Shown piece after piece: positions 1-10,900 of a DNA stretch of 64,000 nt. Under the pieces are notes generated by a model. That model was not told the origin of the DNA and searched no databases. It was given only the letters and a program-made list of their open reading frames with translations. Made by a program: the position numbers and the translations under genes. Position 1 is the first letter of the stretch; the number at the start of each line of letters is the position of its first letter. The stretch is from positions 1 to 64,000 of the forward strand of contig JAFQAN010000028.1 in the NCBI GenBank assembly GCA_017416915.1, written 5' to 3'. The stretch is from Alistipes sp. (GTDB lineage: Bacteria; Bacteroidota; Bacteroidia; Bacteroidales; Rikenellaceae).

Positions 1-193
1 AAACTTGGCGGTTTTACACAAAACGAAGATTAGCAATCAGATGTCCACGATAGGTGTATATATCCACCACTGACATTGGCTCAGTGTGTGCTTATATATC
101 ATCCTGCGTGGGCTTTCTGTGTTGCTTATTCGTTTTGTAGGCAGCCAAGGCCTCGATGTTGGATAAGTTAATGCAGAAGCCTGCGCTTTTTTT

Positions 194-649
194 ATGGACT
201 TATCTGGTAATAAGGAGTTGTTGGATAGATATTTGGTTGCCTTCTTCGCATCCCGCACAGCACCGCCTGAGGCTCTTGACCTCGCCAAGCGGTGGGCGCA
301 CGAAATTGCTCAAACTGACAAGATTGTAATTAGCGGTTTTCACTCTCCAATCGAGCGAGCTGTGCTTGATATACTCCTTGCCAATGGCTGTTCTGTTGTG
401 GTCGCTCTGGGGCGTTCCCTATACCGCAAAATCCCAACACACTTGCAGGCTGCTTATGATAGCAATAGGGTGTTGTTTGTATCGTTCAGGGACTACTCAC
501 GCCCCTCATTCTCCAACTCTCAAACCCGTAATTGGCTCGCCACCAACCTCGCCTCGGAGGTTGTCTTCGCTCCATTCGACAATTCAAGTCAACTTTCAAC
601 GTTGCACTACACCATCTCTCGTTCAACACCCTGCACCATTCTAAAATAA
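194..649 (+). CDS. DprA-like / SLOG-type Rossmann protein
   Basis: A protein of 151 residues with alternating hydrophobic strands and a VISGFHSPIE segment (about 46-55), resembling the small DprA-like proteins of Bacteroidetes. These keep the nucleotide-binding Rossmann fold of the DNA recombination mediator but lack its other domains. The N-terminus (SGNKELLDRYLVAFFAS) already fits the family, so the ATG at 194 is plausible although no ribosome binding site is visible. It stands alone, convergent with mnmE. Family membership is recognised from memory of related proteins. The actual function is not known. Confidence 0.6.
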   Translation: MDLSGNKELLDRYLVAFFASRTAPPEALDLAKRWAHEIAQTDKIVISGFHSPIERAVLDILLANGCSVVVALGRSLYRKIPTHLQAAYDSNRVLFVSFRDYSRPSFSNSQTRNWLATNLASEVVFAPFDNSSQLSTLHYTISRSTPCTILK

Positions 650-779
650 AAATATGCCCACTCATCGTTGAATGATGCAGATAGTATTTATGGTCTGCTC
701 ACTATCTTTTTTAGGGGCAGGAGTGTAAAACAGGCGTAAAAAGGCTTATCAACGATTAACAACGATGCTTGCACAAACA

Positions 780-808
780 AATATAGCACCCTCGCGGAGT
801 GCTATATT
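780..808 (-). terminator. Probable terminator after mnmE
   Basis: A perfect 10-bp stem (AATATAGCAC / GTGCTATATT) with a 9-nt loop lies about 40 bases past the mnmE stop. Read on the minus strand it is followed by a T-rich stretch (TTGTTTG). The rest of 650-848 shows no gene. Confidence 0.5.
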
Positions 809-848
809 AATCATTTATGATTGATTTAACTTGTTTATAATCAACTAC

Positions 849-2207
849 TTATTTCCCGATGCAGAAAGTGGAGAAGATTGAGCGGAGGATGTCGTCGTTG
901 GTAATCTCGCCCGTGATTTCGCCTAAGTGGTGCAGGATGCGGCGGATATCCTCGCTGAGAAGGTCCGAGGGAATATTGTTATCCATACCTCGGCGGGCGT
1001 CTGAAAGCGCCGCAGATGCCGAGTTTAGAGCTGCGTAGTGTCGCATATTCGAGACGACAATACTGCCCGCGTCAAGCGCCGAGGTGTCAATCGCCGAACG
1101 TAACTCCGTACGCAGAGCCTCTATGCCAATACCCAGTTTTGCTGAGATGCGTAGAGTGTTGTCCGCGGCTATATCATCAGTTGATGTAATGCTGTCTATC
1201 TTGTTGATAACACGTATGTAACGTTGCTCGTCGGTATGCTCTATATGCTCAAACTCGGGGCGATGGGCAGAGGCGATATGCAGTATTATATGTGCTTGTT
1301 CGCTGGCACGACGTGTGCGTTCGATGCCCATCTGTTCGAGCCTATCTGCCGTATTGCGAAGACCCGCCGTGTCGATAAAGCGGAAGCGTATGCCGTCGAT
1401 AGTGGTGGTAGCCTCGATAGTGTCGCGTGTAGTGCCTGCTATATCCGACACCATAGCGCGGTCCTCTTCGACGAGGGCATTAAGAAGCGTACTCTTGCCG
1501 ACATTAGGCTCGCCGATAATAGCCACCGAGACGCCATCTTTGAGGGCGTTGCCAAGCATAAACGAGTGGCGCAAGGTCTCAATCTTCGCCCCTACATCAT
1601 CCAAGATTTGGCGTAGGGTAGTGCGGTCGGCAAACTCAACATCCTCCTCCGAGAAGTCGAGTTCCAATTCGAGCAAGGAGCATAATCTCAGCAGCCCATC
1701 GCGCAGAGCGCCAAGTTGTTCGGAGTAGCCGCCGCGCATCTGCGTAGTGGCGACCCTATGCGACCAGCGCGAGTCGGAAGCAATCATATCGGCAACAGCC
1801 TCAGCGCGGCTAAGGTCCATCTTGCCTGCTAAGAAGGCGCGGCGTGTGAACTCGCCCGCAGTGGCCATACGTGCGCCCTGCTCGATGCAGAGGCGCACTA
1901 TCTCGCTAACGATATATTGTGAGCCGTGTGCTGTAATCTCAACACTATCATCGCCCGTATAGGAGTGTGGGGCGCGAAAGAGGGCTACAACCACATCATC
2001 TATAATGCGGTCGCCGTCGTTAATTGTTCCGTAGTGCAACGTATATCCCTTAGCCTCGGCGAGGCGTTTATGGGGGTTGCCGCTACGAAAGATGGCGTCG
2101 GCGATTGCTACTGCCTCCTTGCCACACATACGCACCACGACGACTGCTCCGCCCGTAGCGGTGGCAGGGGCGACGATAGTGGATGAGGTGTCGAAGATGT
2201 TACACAT
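849..2207 (-). CDS. mnmE: tRNA modification GTPase MnmE
   Basis: MnmE (TrmE) works with MnmG to place the carboxymethylaminomethyl group on U34 of certain tRNAs. At 452 residues it has normal length. Visible parts are the N-terminal tetrahydrofolate-binding domain, then a Ras-like G domain with P-loop GEPNVGKST (232-240), DIAGTTRD, DTAG (279-282) and NKID, and the C-terminal CIGK, whose cysteine is the family hallmark. It starts 7 bases after the transglycosylase stop, as the last gene of the parAB run. mnmG is not in the window. Confidence 0.96.
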   Translation of the reverse strand: MCNIFDTSSTIVAPATATGGAVVVVRMCGKEAVAIADAIFRSGNPHKRLAEAKGYTLHYGTINDGDRIIDDVVVALFRAPHSYTGDDSVEITAHGSQYIVSEIVRLCIEQGARMATAGEFTRRAFLAGKMDLSRAEAVADMIASDSRWSHRVATTQMRGGYSEQLGALRDGLLRLCSLLELELDFSEEDVEFADRTTLRQILDDVGAKIETLRHSFMLGNALKDGVSVAIIGEPNVGKSTLLNALVEEDRAMVSDIAGTTRDTIEATTTIDGIRFRFIDTAGLRNTADRLEQMGIERTRRASEQAHIILHIASAHRPEFEHIEHTDEQRYIRVINKIDSITSTDDIAADNTLRISAKLGIGIEALRTELRSAIDTSALDAGSIVVSNMRHYAALNSASAALSDARRGMDNNIPSDLLSEDIRRILHHLGEITGEITNDDILRSIFSTFCIGK

Positions 2208-2214
2208 AGCACTC

Positions 2215-3621
2215 CTATTTAGGGCTTACGCGTATTCGCTGACCGATACTTAACGAGTTGGCATTCTTGATGTTGTTCCAACTCATTAGCTGCTTGACGC
2301 TACGACCATACCTCTTGGCAATAGCACCGAGCGTATCGCCCTTCTTGACGGTGTGGTACTTGGCGGGAGGGGCTTGCGCCTTCTTCTTCTCCAAGTTTGC
2401 TGGTACGATATACTCTTTCAGGTATGTAGAGTCCTTCGAGTGTATCATCTCCTCGTTGGCGAGGTAGTCCGATATGCGATCTACGGGTAGCGTGAGCGAG
2501 TAGCTCTTGCCCGTAGCGGGAATTATCGACATTGTATATTGCGGGTTGAGCATCTTCAATAGCTCGATGTCTATATCTATGGTCGATGATACCTGTTCGA
2601 GGTGCATTGGGCGGTTAATCATTATGGTATCTACCGCCAACGGCATAGGGGGCAGCGGATACTCGACGCCGTGTGCCTTATGGTATGCGAAGGCGTAGGT
2701 AGCGCCCATAAAGTAGGGTACATAGCCGCGTGTCTCGGCGGGAAGCTCCTCATATACATCCCAAAACGACCCCTTATACTCGCGTGGGTCTCCGCCTGAG
2801 CGGATGATGGCACGATTGACACTGCCAGGTCCGCAGTTATACGATGCTATGGCGAGCGTCCAATCGCCATACATATCGTACATATTCTTTAAGTAACGAC
2901 ACGCAGCACGTGTGGCTAACAGAGGGTTACAGCGTTCATCTACCAACGAGTTTATCTCCAAGCCGTAGCCCTTGCCTGTCGATGGCATAAACTGCCATAA
3001 CCCCTTAGCTCCTGCACGTGAGGTTACCGTGGGGTTGAGTCCCGACTCGATAACCGCCATTGCTCGCAGCTCGACGGGAAGCCCAGCCTTGATAAGCTCC
3101 TCCTCAATCATCGGGAAGTAGAAGTAGGCGTAAGCCATTGTTGGTGCATACGACTTTGACGAGAAGCGCTCGATGGCGGCGCGTACCTCGTAGTTGTATT
3201 GCAGCGGCACGGGCGACATAAGTGCGTTAAGACGAGCGACATATATCGAGTCCATATTGTCCGTCTTTATCGCCGTGTCGATATGCTTCGAGGCGGCGAG
3301 GAACTCTTCGAAGTAGCGGTCGTAGCTCTCTTTGAGGTTTATCGTGTGCCACATCGCCAAGAGCGAGTCTATCTGCTCGGGGGTGTTAATCTTGCGCTTT
3401 GATGGCTTGCTGCTCTTTGTCGTACGCTTCGTGTCGTCCCCATCGACTATGGGGTTTGCTGCACGTGCAATGCTATCCTCGATAGCCTCGATTTGCTCAC
3501 GGCTGGTATATTGCTTTTGACGACGATTGGGGCGCTTCGGTAGCTCAGCGGCAAAGCTTGGCAAAGCTAAACCTATAATTGCGATAATCATGGTTAAGTG
3601 TTTGAGTATTGGCTGCTTCAT
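2215..3621 (-). CDS. Lytic transglycosylase with SLT and LysM domains (MltD-like)
   Basis: A predicted exported murein lytic transglycosylase of 468 residues. The sequence shows a signal peptide (about 1-24), a basic linker, and an SLT domain starting around 175 with the catalytic glutamate in VIESGLNP (E192). It continues with the typical [14 protein letters not shown] and ASYNCGPG motifs, and one LysM peptidoglycan-binding repeat at the C-terminus (about 421-468). It would cleave glycan strands in the periplasm during wall remodelling. It lies between the DUF5683 gene and mnmE, 15 bases after the former. Confidence 0.92.
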   Translation of the reverse strand: MKQPILKHLTMIIAIIGLALPSFAAELPKRPNRRQKQYTSREQIEAIEDSIARAANPIVDGDDTKRTTKSSKPSKRKINTPEQIDSLLAMWHTINLKESYDRYFEEFLAASKHIDTAIKTDNMDSIYVARLNALMSPVPLQYNYEVRAAIERFSSKSYAPTMAYAYFYFPMIEEELIKAGLPVELRAMAVIESGLNPTVTSRAGAKGLWQFMPSTGKGYGLEINSLVDERCNPLLATRAACRYLKNMYDMYGDWTLAIASYNCGPGSVNRAIIRSGGDPREYKGSFWDVYEELPAETRGYVPYFMGATYAFAYHKAHGVEYPLPPMPLAVDTIMINRPMHLEQVSSTIDIDIELLKMLNPQYTMSIIPATGKSYSLTLPVDRISDYLANEEMIHSKDSTYLKEYIVPANLEKKKAQAPPAKYHTVKKGDTLGAIAKRYGRSVKQLMSWNNIKNANSLSIGQRIRVSPK

Positions 3622-3636
3622 TATGTGGAGCGGTTG

Positions 3637-4854
3637 TTAGAATGTTAGGTTTAAGTTAAGCCCAATGGCGGGTTTCGAGCCTACGGGGGTATAGTCGAAA
3701 TATGGCTCGATGTTCATCGATAGGTCGTCCGAGATGTCGTAGTCCTGCATATGAGCATCGACGTGGGCATCCATAATCTGCAAGAGATATACGCCCGCCG
3801 TGAGTATTATACATAGGTCTCGGTTACGGCGGTAGCTATCTTTGAGGTTTTTGAGGAACGTGGGGGTGTAGTTGCCTCGAAACTCATCGGGCGAGCCGTT
3901 GGGGTATTTATCGGGGTTTGCTTCGTAGTCGGCGCGTAGCGTATAGGCGGTCTTAAAGCGCTTATAGCCACGGTTGTTCCAGTCGATGGTGTATATGGTC
4001 GAGGCGAGACCGCCGATAACTATCGGCACACGCCAATAGCTCTTGTTGTATATCTGTCCCGCACCTGGGCAGATGCACGATAGGGTAGTCGCCTTTTTCA
4101 CTTGCGACACCTCGTTGGTGGCGTAGTTAATGGCGGCATCGCCGATAAAGTAGATGTAGCTGGCGATGGCAATACCCGCGTATATCTGTCGTCGGGTGTT
4201 GCTACGTATCATTTTGGTCTGTATCTGGTCAAGCTCGGGGGTGCGCATATAGCCATTGTTCACAAGGTAGTCGTCGTACTCCCTCTTCAACGGCTTAAAC
4301 CTCTTATTTTCGTAGATGAACATACCGAGCGACGCTCCGACGGTGGGGTATAGTATGCCGAGTTTCCAATACTGCTTATTATATATCTGTCCGAAGCCAG
4401 GCAGTGGCAACGACAGCCAACACATCTTCGACAGACCCATCGAGTCGCTGATAAAGGGCTTGCGCACCTCGCCATTCTTGTTGAGACGTATGCGACGTCC
4501 ATCGGGGGCGATGCTGTCGCCACGGCTACGTGTGGTGGAGTCGCGCTTGATGCGAGCTGCTACAATGGCGCGGATGGAGTCACGGCTCTCGGTGGAGATA
4601 TAGTCGTAACCCTCGTGGTCGATGGCGGCAACCGAGTCGATAAAGTGGAAGTATAGCGAGTCGCGGCGCGCAGCCGCCTCCGCCTGAGCCTTTAATAGCG
4701 CCGCAGAGTCGATAGGCACAAGACCTCCCTGGTTGATGGTGCGCACGTTGCCACGCAGACGCTCACGGTTAAGCTCCTGAGCATACGTCTCTTGGGCGAT
4801 AGCAAACACTGCAATCGCCATTATGAGCAGGTATGTCATTCGTCGTAGGAGCAT
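3637..4854 (-). CDS. DUF5683 membrane-associated protein
   Basis: A protein of 405 residues from the ATG at 4854; the frame extends to 4887 only through a TTG codon. It has an N-terminal hydrophobic segment ending in a signal-peptidase-like AYAQ, a charged region, and a DUF5683 core marked by two related segments, LPGFGQIYNKQYWKLG and PGAGQIYNKSYWRVP, each followed by hydrophobic stretches. In Bacteroidetes this family is regularly found directly after parB, as here. Its biochemical role is unknown. Confidence 0.82.
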   Translation of the reverse strand: MLLRRMTYLLIMAIAVFAIAQETYAQELNRERLRGNVRTINQGGLVPIDSAALLKAQAEAAARRDSLYFHFIDSVAAIDHEGYDYISTESRDSIRAIVAARIKRDSTTRSRGDSIAPDGRRIRLNKNGEVRKPFISDSMGLSKMCWLSLPLPGFGQIYNKQYWKLGILYPTVGASLGMFIYENKRFKPLKREYDDYLVNNGYMRTPELDQIQTKMIRSNTRRQIYAGIAIASYIYFIGDAAINYATNEVSQVKKATTLSCICPGAGQIYNKSYWRVPIVIGGLASTIYTIDWNNRGYKRFKTAYTLRADYEANPDKYPNGSPDEFRGNYTPTFLKNLKDSYRRNRDLCIILTAGVYLLQIMDAHVDAHMQDYDISDDLSMNIEPYFDYTPVGSKPAIGLNLNLTF

Positions 4855-4888
4855 AATCACTATATCTCTAACGTGTTGGTACAACAAT

Positions 4889-5758
4889 TTATTTTACGCG
4901 TTTGAGGCGGCTAATCAACTTTTCCACCTCCTTGTCGTTGGCACACTCGATGGTGATGCGGCTACCGCCCGTCTTGGTGCGCTTAATCGAGATATTCTCG
5001 GATAGCACACGCTCCAACTCCTCGACAAGGTGTGAATAGCTCTCGGGAAGCTCCTCGTTGTCGGCGCTACTGTCGGCGTGGGGTGCTTCGCTGAGCTTAC
5101 GTGCAAGCTGCTCCATTTGGCGTACCGATAGCGCCTTTTTTATGCACCTCTTCAACGCTTTGAGCTGCATATCGGCATCCAACGCCGCAATAGCCTTGGC
5201 GTGTCCCATAGTTATAATACCCTCTTTAAGGGCGAGTTGCACCTCTGCGGGCAGCGACAGCAGACGCATATAGTTCGATACCGTCGAACGCTTCTTGCCC
5301 ACCTTCTCTGCCATAGCCTCCTGAGTGAGTCCGCACTCGTCGATAAGGCGCTGCATACCCAATGCTATCTCTATGGCATTGAGGTCCTGACGCTGTATGT
5401 TCTCGACCAACGCCATAGCGTGTAGGTCCTCGTCCTCGACCTCGCGGATGTAGGCGGGTAGGTACTCGATGCCTACCATCTGTGCGGCTCGCCAGCGGCG
5501 CTCGCCACTTATGATGATGTACTTGTCGCCGCTACGACGCAGTGTGATGGGCTGTATGATGCCAAGCTCGGCGATAGAGGCTGCAAGCTCGCTGAGGCTC
5601 TCCTCGTCGAATTGTGTTCGGGGCTGCTGGGGGTTGGGCGCGATAAGGTTTATCGCCACCTCCGACATCTCTGCCATAGGTGTCGCCTGCTGCTGTGCAT
5701 TTGTGCCAAACAGTGCGTCGAGACCTCTGCCCAAACCTCTCTTCTTCTGTGCTGTCAT
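4889..5758 (-). CDS. parB: Chromosome partitioning protein ParB
   Basis: A ParB/Noc-family CTP-dependent DNA clamp that binds parS and organises the origin region for segregation. The 289 residues begin with KRGLGRGLDALFG, then the ParB/sulfiredoxin-like domain with GERRWRAAQMVG, a helix-turn-helix (LTQEAMAEKVGKKRSTVSNY), and a C-terminal dimerisation region. It is 11 bases downstream of parA and so co-transcribed. I found no obvious parS palindrome in the window. Confidence 0.96.
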   Translation of the reverse strand: MTAQKKRGLGRGLDALFGTNAQQQATPMAEMSEVAINLIAPNPQQPRTQFDEESLSELAASIAELGIIQPITLRRSGDKYIIISGERRWRAAQMVGIEYLPAYIREVEDEDLHAMALVENIQRQDLNAIEIALGMQRLIDECGLTQEAMAEKVGKKRSTVSNYMRLLSLPAEVQLALKEGIITMGHAKAIAALDADMQLKALKRCIKKALSVRQMEQLARKLSEAPHADSSADNEELPESYSHLVEELERVLSENISIKRTKTGGSRITIECANDKEVEKLISRLKRVK

Positions 5759-5769
5759 ATATCGTTCGT

Positions 5770-6546
5770 TTATTTGTCGTTCTTTGTCTTGCGGTTGCGC
5801 TTCAAAAACTCGCGGGCTAAATTCAGATAGTTTATCGCGCCCGTTGCCGCTGCGTCGTAGAGCATTATAGGCTTGCCGTGTGATGGAGCTTCGCCGAGAC
5901 GTATGTTACGCTGTATTATGGTCTCGTAGGCGAGGTCTGCGAAGTGTTCACGCACCTCCGCAGCCACCTGATTGTTGAGCTTGTTGCGCATATACATCGT
6001 AAGCACGAAGCCCTCGATTTGCAGTGCAGGGTTAAGGCGTGTCTTGACCATACGGATACTATTGAGCAGCTTGCTCAGACCCTCCAACGCGAGGTATTCG
6101 CACTGCACGGGGACCAACACCGAGTCGGCTGCCGTGAGGATGTTTACCGTGGTAAAGCCCAACGACGGCGAGCAGTCGATGAAGATGTAGTCGTAGCTGT
6201 CGCGTACCGAATCGACGATGCGTTTGATGATGTGGTGTGCATCCTCCATTGTCGCAAGCTCGGTATCTGCCGCCACGAGGTTTATAGATGAGGGCAACAC
6301 CCATAGCTTCTTAATATCCTCGCTGTGCAGTATCACCTCCTCGGCACGTTTGTCGCCCACGATGCACTCGTAGATGCCTGGCAGGTTGATGTCGAAGCCC
6401 AACCCCGACGTGGCATTTGCCTGTGGGTCGGCGTCGATGAGTAGTACACGCTTGCCGAGCAATGCTACGTTTGCAGCGAGATTTATCGCTGTTGTGGTCT
6501 TGCCTACGCCACCTTTTTGATTTGCTAATGCGACAACTTTTGCCAT
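5770..6546 (-). CDS. parA: Chromosome partitioning ATPase ParA (Soj)
   Basis: A ParA/MinD-type ATPase of 258 residues that partners ParB in origin segregation. The deviant Walker A motif KGGVGKTT (11-18), the DADPQANAT segment and the DCSPSLG motif are all present. The gene has its own -7 box at 6583-6590 and leads a tight minus-strand run of parA, parB, DUF5683, transglycosylase and mnmE. Confidence 0.97.
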   Translation of the reverse strand: MAKVVALANQKGGVGKTTTAINLAANVALLGKRVLLIDADPQANATSGLGFDINLPGIYECIVGDKRAEEVILHSEDIKKLWVLPSSINLVAADTELATMEDAHHIIKRIVDSVRDSYDYIFIDCSPSLGFTTVNILTAADSVLVPVQCEYLALEGLSKLLNSIRMVKTRLNPALQIEGFVLTMYMRNKLNNQVAAEVREHFADLAYETIIQRNIRLGEAPSHGKPIMLYDAAATGAINYLNLAREFLKRNRKTKNDK

Positions 6547-6582
6547 CGTTACTTCGAGTTGTATTTATATAAATAAATCGGG

Positions 6583-6590
6583 CAAATTTA
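6583..6590 (-). promoter_or_regulatory. -7 box for the parA operon
   Basis: TAAATTTG on the minus strand matches the Bacteroidetes TAnnTTTG element, 36 bases before the parA ATG. Confidence 0.55.
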
Positions 6591-6633
6591 GTAAAATTTA
6601 TCGGATTAAGGCGATAGTTTTTGAAAAATAACG

Positions 6634-6641
6634 TATCTTTG
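6634..6641 (+). promoter_or_regulatory. -7 box for the CPBP protease gene
   Basis: TATCTTTG on the plus strand, 72 bases before the ATG at 6714. It forms a divergent promoter pair with that of parA. Confidence 0.5.
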
Positions 6642-6713
6642 TTTGATTTTTGTCGCCGACGGCAGTTTGTGCTTCGTGAAAAAGGCGAATAGTGTCGAAT
6701 AAATTGTGAAACT

Positions 6714-7481
6714 ATGATGAAAACCATATTAAGAGTTGTCGCGGATATTGCCCTCTTTGCGATGATATATATACTTGTCTCGATACTTTCGGGGCTTCTG
6801 TTTGGTGCAGGTAGCGACTACCACTTTATGCTCACGATGCTTGTGAGTGTGGCTGTGGTGCTGGTCCTTACGGGTGCTTTGGAGCGTATTCGCTACCGTA
6901 TTACGACGCCTATTATGGCACTACGCGACGGCTTTGATGCGAGAGCGATATTGTGGGGTGTGATATTTATGGTTGCCGTGTCGGTGGTAATATCCCCCTT
7001 AGAGGCGCTGTTGCCCGCCGATAGGCAGAGCCTGCCCGAGGGGGGATGGACGATGCTTACTGCGGTGGTCATCGCCCCTATTTTTGAGGAGCTTATCTTT
7101 CGCGGAAGACTCTATAACCTGCTGCGTCATAGCTGCTCGCCGAGCGTGGCTGTTGTGTTGTCAGCACTCCTCTTTGCTGTGGCTCACGGTAGTGTTATCG
7201 TTGGCATAAGTGCCTTTCTGTCAGGTGTTATATTTGGTTACTTCTACCTTTTGAAGAGGTCGATTATCGCGCCTATAATTCTGCATATCTGCAACAATGC
7301 AGTAGCCTATGCGCTCATCGTGCTGTCGTATCAAGATAAGAGCCTTCAAGAGCTTATCGGCACGTCGAATGGCTACTTCGTAATCTACGCGGCATCGCTG
7401 GTTGTCGCCGCCATCGGACTGATGCACCTTATCAAGACGCTCTATTGCGCCGACCATCCGAAAACCGAGCAGGTGGAGTAG
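6714..7481 (+). CDS. CPBP family intramembrane glutamic endopeptidase
   Basis: A polytopic membrane protein of 255 residues in the CAAX protease and bacteriocin-processing (Abi/Rce1) family. All three metal-independent active-site motifs are visible: EELIFRGR (E125, E126, R130), FAVAHGS (H158) and HICNNA (H191 with N194/N195). About seven hydrophobic segments are spread over the protein. The substrate is unknown; many members act on small peptides or signal proteins. It stands alone between the divergent parA and the convergent trxA. Confidence 0.88.
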   Translation: MMKTILRVVADIALFAMIYILVSILSGLLFGAGSDYHFMLTMLVSVAVVLVLTGALERIRYRITTPIMALRDGFDARAILWGVIFMVAVSVVISPLEALLPADRQSLPEGGWTMLTAVVIAPIFEELIFRGRLYNLLRHSCSPSVAVVLSALLFAVAHGSVIVGISAFLSGVIFGYFYLLKRSIIAPIILHICNNAVAYALIVLSYQDKSLQELIGTSNGYFVIYAASLVVAAIGLMHLIKTLYCADHPKTEQVE

Positions 7482-7529
7482 TCAATAAATAGTTAGCGTT
7501 ACGATACCCTCACAACACCCTCTCGTTAG

Positions 7530-7565
7530 AAAAACAAAACCGTCGCAGCGTAAAACTGCAACGGT
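7530..7565 (-). terminator. Intrinsic terminator after trxA
   Basis: Minus-strand stem ACCGTTGCAG / CTGCGACGGT (one T-G wobble) with a 7-nt loop, followed by TTTTGTTTTT. It lies 35 bases past the trxA stop. Confidence 0.75.
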
Positions 7566-7600
7566 CTGTTATTAAGATTGTGTGGTCGAGCCACCGCGAA

Positions 7601-7915
7601 TTACAGCATCGCCTCAATCTTAGCTTTGAGCTGCTCCTTGGTAGCTGCGCCTACGTGCTTATCCACCTGCTTGCCATCTTTTAGGAAGATGATAGTGGGG
7701 ATGTTGCGTACCATATACTGAGCAACGATGTCGTCGTTAGCATCAACATCGCACTTGCCGATAAGCACCTTACCCTCATACTCCGAAGCAAGCTCGTCGA
7801 TGATAGGAGCTACCATACGGCAGGGACCACACCAAGTAGCCCAAAAGTCGATAACAACGGGCATACCCTTACCCATAATCTCATCGTAATTCTCTTTCTT
7901 AATCTCTAATGCCAT
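7601..7915 (-). CDS. trxA: Thioredoxin
   Basis: A single-domain cytoplasmic thioredoxin of 104 residues with the classic WCGPC redox site (28-32) and the cis-proline segment NIPTIIFL. It reduces disulfides in ribonucleotide reductase and other partners. It follows dnaE by 13 bases and is followed by a clear terminator, so it is the last gene of that transcript. Confidence 0.96.
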   Translation of the reverse strand: MALEIKKENYDEIMGKGMPVVIDFWATWCGPCRMVAPIIDELASEYEGKVLIGKCDVDANDDIVAQYMVRNIPTIIFLKDGKQVDKHVGAATKEQLKAKIEAML

Positions 7916-7928
7916 AACTGTAAAAATT

Positions 7929-10900
7929 TTAATTGTTAATAATGTTGTAGTTTAAGTCGTTACTCTCCAAAAAACGTATCAGCTCATTGGTAATGTTTAC
8001 CCTGAACTTCTTAGATACAAGCTTTATGCGAACGTCATCGGCATAGTCGTAGATGTTGAAGATGATGTTCGTCTTGCCCTTGTTGGCTGACAATACCTCA
8101 TAAAGCATCTCTGTAAGTGGTGTCGATATTTCGCCAATACTCAGCTCGATACGTATCGACGTTATCTGCTCGGCGACATCGGCAAGGTGTTGTATTGCGT
8201 TTATCTTGAACTCCAACTCCTCAGGCTCACGGTAGGGGCGTGGCTGCACCTGACCGCTGATGAAGAGGAAGTTGTTCAGCTCAATATAGTTGCCAAACTT
8301 CTCATAGTCGCGGCTAAACAGCGTGAACTCGTGCTGCGTATTGTAGTCCTCGACGATGAAGCGCGCATAGCGACGACCATCCTTCGTCGTAAGCGGCGTT
8401 ACGCTCGTTACCACGCCTGCCACATTTATCTTGCTGCCGTTCATACCGCTAAGGTCATCCAAGTCGCCCACCTCGACGTGGCACATCTTGTTGATGATGA
8501 AGTTGAAGCGGTCGAGCGGGTGTGCCGAGAGGTAGAGACCGATAACATCGCGCTCCTTGTTGAGCGTCGTCAGGTTGTTCCAGTCCTCGGCAACTGGGAC
8601 GCGGGGCTGCTGTATGTTGCCACCCATATCGCCCATACCGAAGAGGCTCTGCTGTGCATTGTTGCGCTCCAACTGCACCCTCTGTCCGTAGCGAACAAGG
8701 GCATCGAGGAATACGACGCCGTTGTTGTCGTCGGCAAACAGACGCGAACGGTTAAAGTCGATAAGTGAGTCGAGAGCGCCTGCCAAGGCTATGCTCTCCA
8801 AGCACTTACGGTTGATTACCGAGTAGTTTATGCGCTCCACAAAGTCATATATCGACTTATAGGCTCCGTTGGCGTTACGCTCGTCGATAATTGCCCTTGA
8901 TGCCGCCTCGCCGACACCACGGATGGCAGCAAGACCGAAGCGTATGTCGCCCTTCTTGTTGGTCGAGAACTTCACCTGCGACTCGTTCACGTCGGGACCA
9001 AGCACCGATATACCCATACTCTTGCACTCGGTCATATAGATGGTTACCTGCTTGATGTCGTTAAGGTTGCGGCTCAGCACCGTCGCCATATACTCCGAGG
9101 GGTAGTGTGCCTTGATATATGCTGTCTGGTACGCCACCCACGAGTAGCACGTGGCGTGAGACTTGTTGAAGGCGTACGACGCAAACTTCTCCCAATCGCC
9201 CCATATCTTCTCCAACACCGCCTCGTCGTGTCCGTTCGACTTACCGCCAGCGATAAACTTGGGTTTTAGCTCGTCCAGCTTCGACTTAATCTTCTTACCC
9301 ATCGCCTTACGCAACGTGTCCGACTCGCCGCGCGTGAAGTTACCGAGCAGTCGCGAGAGGAGCATCACCTGCTCCTGATATACGGTAATGCCGTAGGTGT
9401 CCTTCAAATATCGCTCCATCACGGGGATATCATAGACTATGGGCTTGCGTCCGTGCTTACGGTCGATGAAGTCGGGAATGTAGTCCATCGGTCCTGGTCG
9501 ATAGAGCGCGTTCATCGCGATAAGGTCCTCGAAGGTCGAGGGCTGCAACTCGCGCAGATACTTCTGCATACCTGGCGACTCGAACTGGAAGGTGCCGACG
9601 GTGCGACCATCGCAGTAGAGCTTGTACGTCTTTTTATCGTCGATAGGTATATTGTCGATGTCTATCTCTACGCCGTGGGTCTGCTTTACTGTCTCGCAGG
9701 CATCCTTAATAATCGAGAGGGTCTTCAAGCCGAGGAAGTCCATCTTGATAAGTCCCGTATCCTCGATTACCGAGCCTTCGTACTGCGTTACGAGCATCTT
9801 CTCGCCCGTCTCCTTGTCGTCGGCAGTGCTTACAGGCACCCAGTCGGTGATGTCGTCGCGGCAGATGATGGTGCCGCAGGCGTGAACACCCGTGCCACGG
9901 ACATTGCCTTCAAGCATCTTGGCATACTTTATCGTGTCGCGCATAACGGGGTCGTCCGACTCCTCGGCAGCCTTCAACTCGGGTACCGCCATAATGGCGT
10001 TTTTGAGGTTTATTTTCAGCTGCTTATCCTTGTCGTTAGGGTCGTTTATGCGGTCTGGTACCCACTTGCACAGCTGGTTTGCCTGTGCCAAAGGGAGCTT
10101 CTGCACACGTGCGACATCTTTGAGCGCCATCTTGGTCGCCATAGTGCCATAGGTGATGATGTGCGCCACCTTCTCCTTGCCATACTTCTGCGTTACCCAG
10201 TTAAGCACACGACCGCGACCATCGTCGTCGAAGTCGATGTCGATATCGGGCAACGATATACGGTCGGGGTTGAGGAAGCGCTCAAACAGAAGGTCGTAGG
10301 CGATAGGGTCAATCTGCGTTATACCCAAGCAGTAGGCCACAGCCGAGCCTGCCGCCGAGCCACGTCCTGGACCTACCGAGACGTCGAGTTCTTCGCGGGC
10401 GGCGCGTATGAAATCTTGGACGATAAGGAAGTAACCAGGGAAGCCCATCGTCTTCATTATGTGCAGCTCGAACTTCAAGCGTGTGCGAGTCTCCTCGGAC
10501 ATATTCTCGCCGTAGCGCCTCTTAGCACCCTCCATAGCGAGGTGGGCGAGGTAGTCGGCTTCGAGCTTTATGCGGTATAGCTTGTCGTAGCCTCCGAGCT
10601 TCTCAATCTTCTTTTCTGCCTCCTCGTCGCTCATCACCACATTGCCGTTCTCGTCGCGCGTAAACTCGTCGAAGAGGTCCTTCTCGCTATACTTCTGACG
10701 ATATAGCTCCTCGGTGCCAAACTCCTCGGGAATGGCGTAGGTCGGCATAATCGGGGCGTGGTCGATAGAGTATGGCTCGACCTTGTTTAGTACCTCTACG
10801 GTGTTGTGTAGCGCCTCGGGAACATCGCTAAATATCGCCGCCATCTCTGCCGTGGTTTTAAGCCACTCCTGCTTCGAGTAGAGCATACGCTTTGGGTCGT

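Noticed and set aside
4889-6713. parS site near parAB
   Set aside because: I looked for a TGTTTCACGTGAAACA-like palindrome and saw none; sites probably lie elsewhere.
9453-10580. A 375-codon plus-strand open frame
   Set aside because: It lies wholly inside dnaE on the other strand and shows no domain; it is a by-product of the codon use of dnaE.
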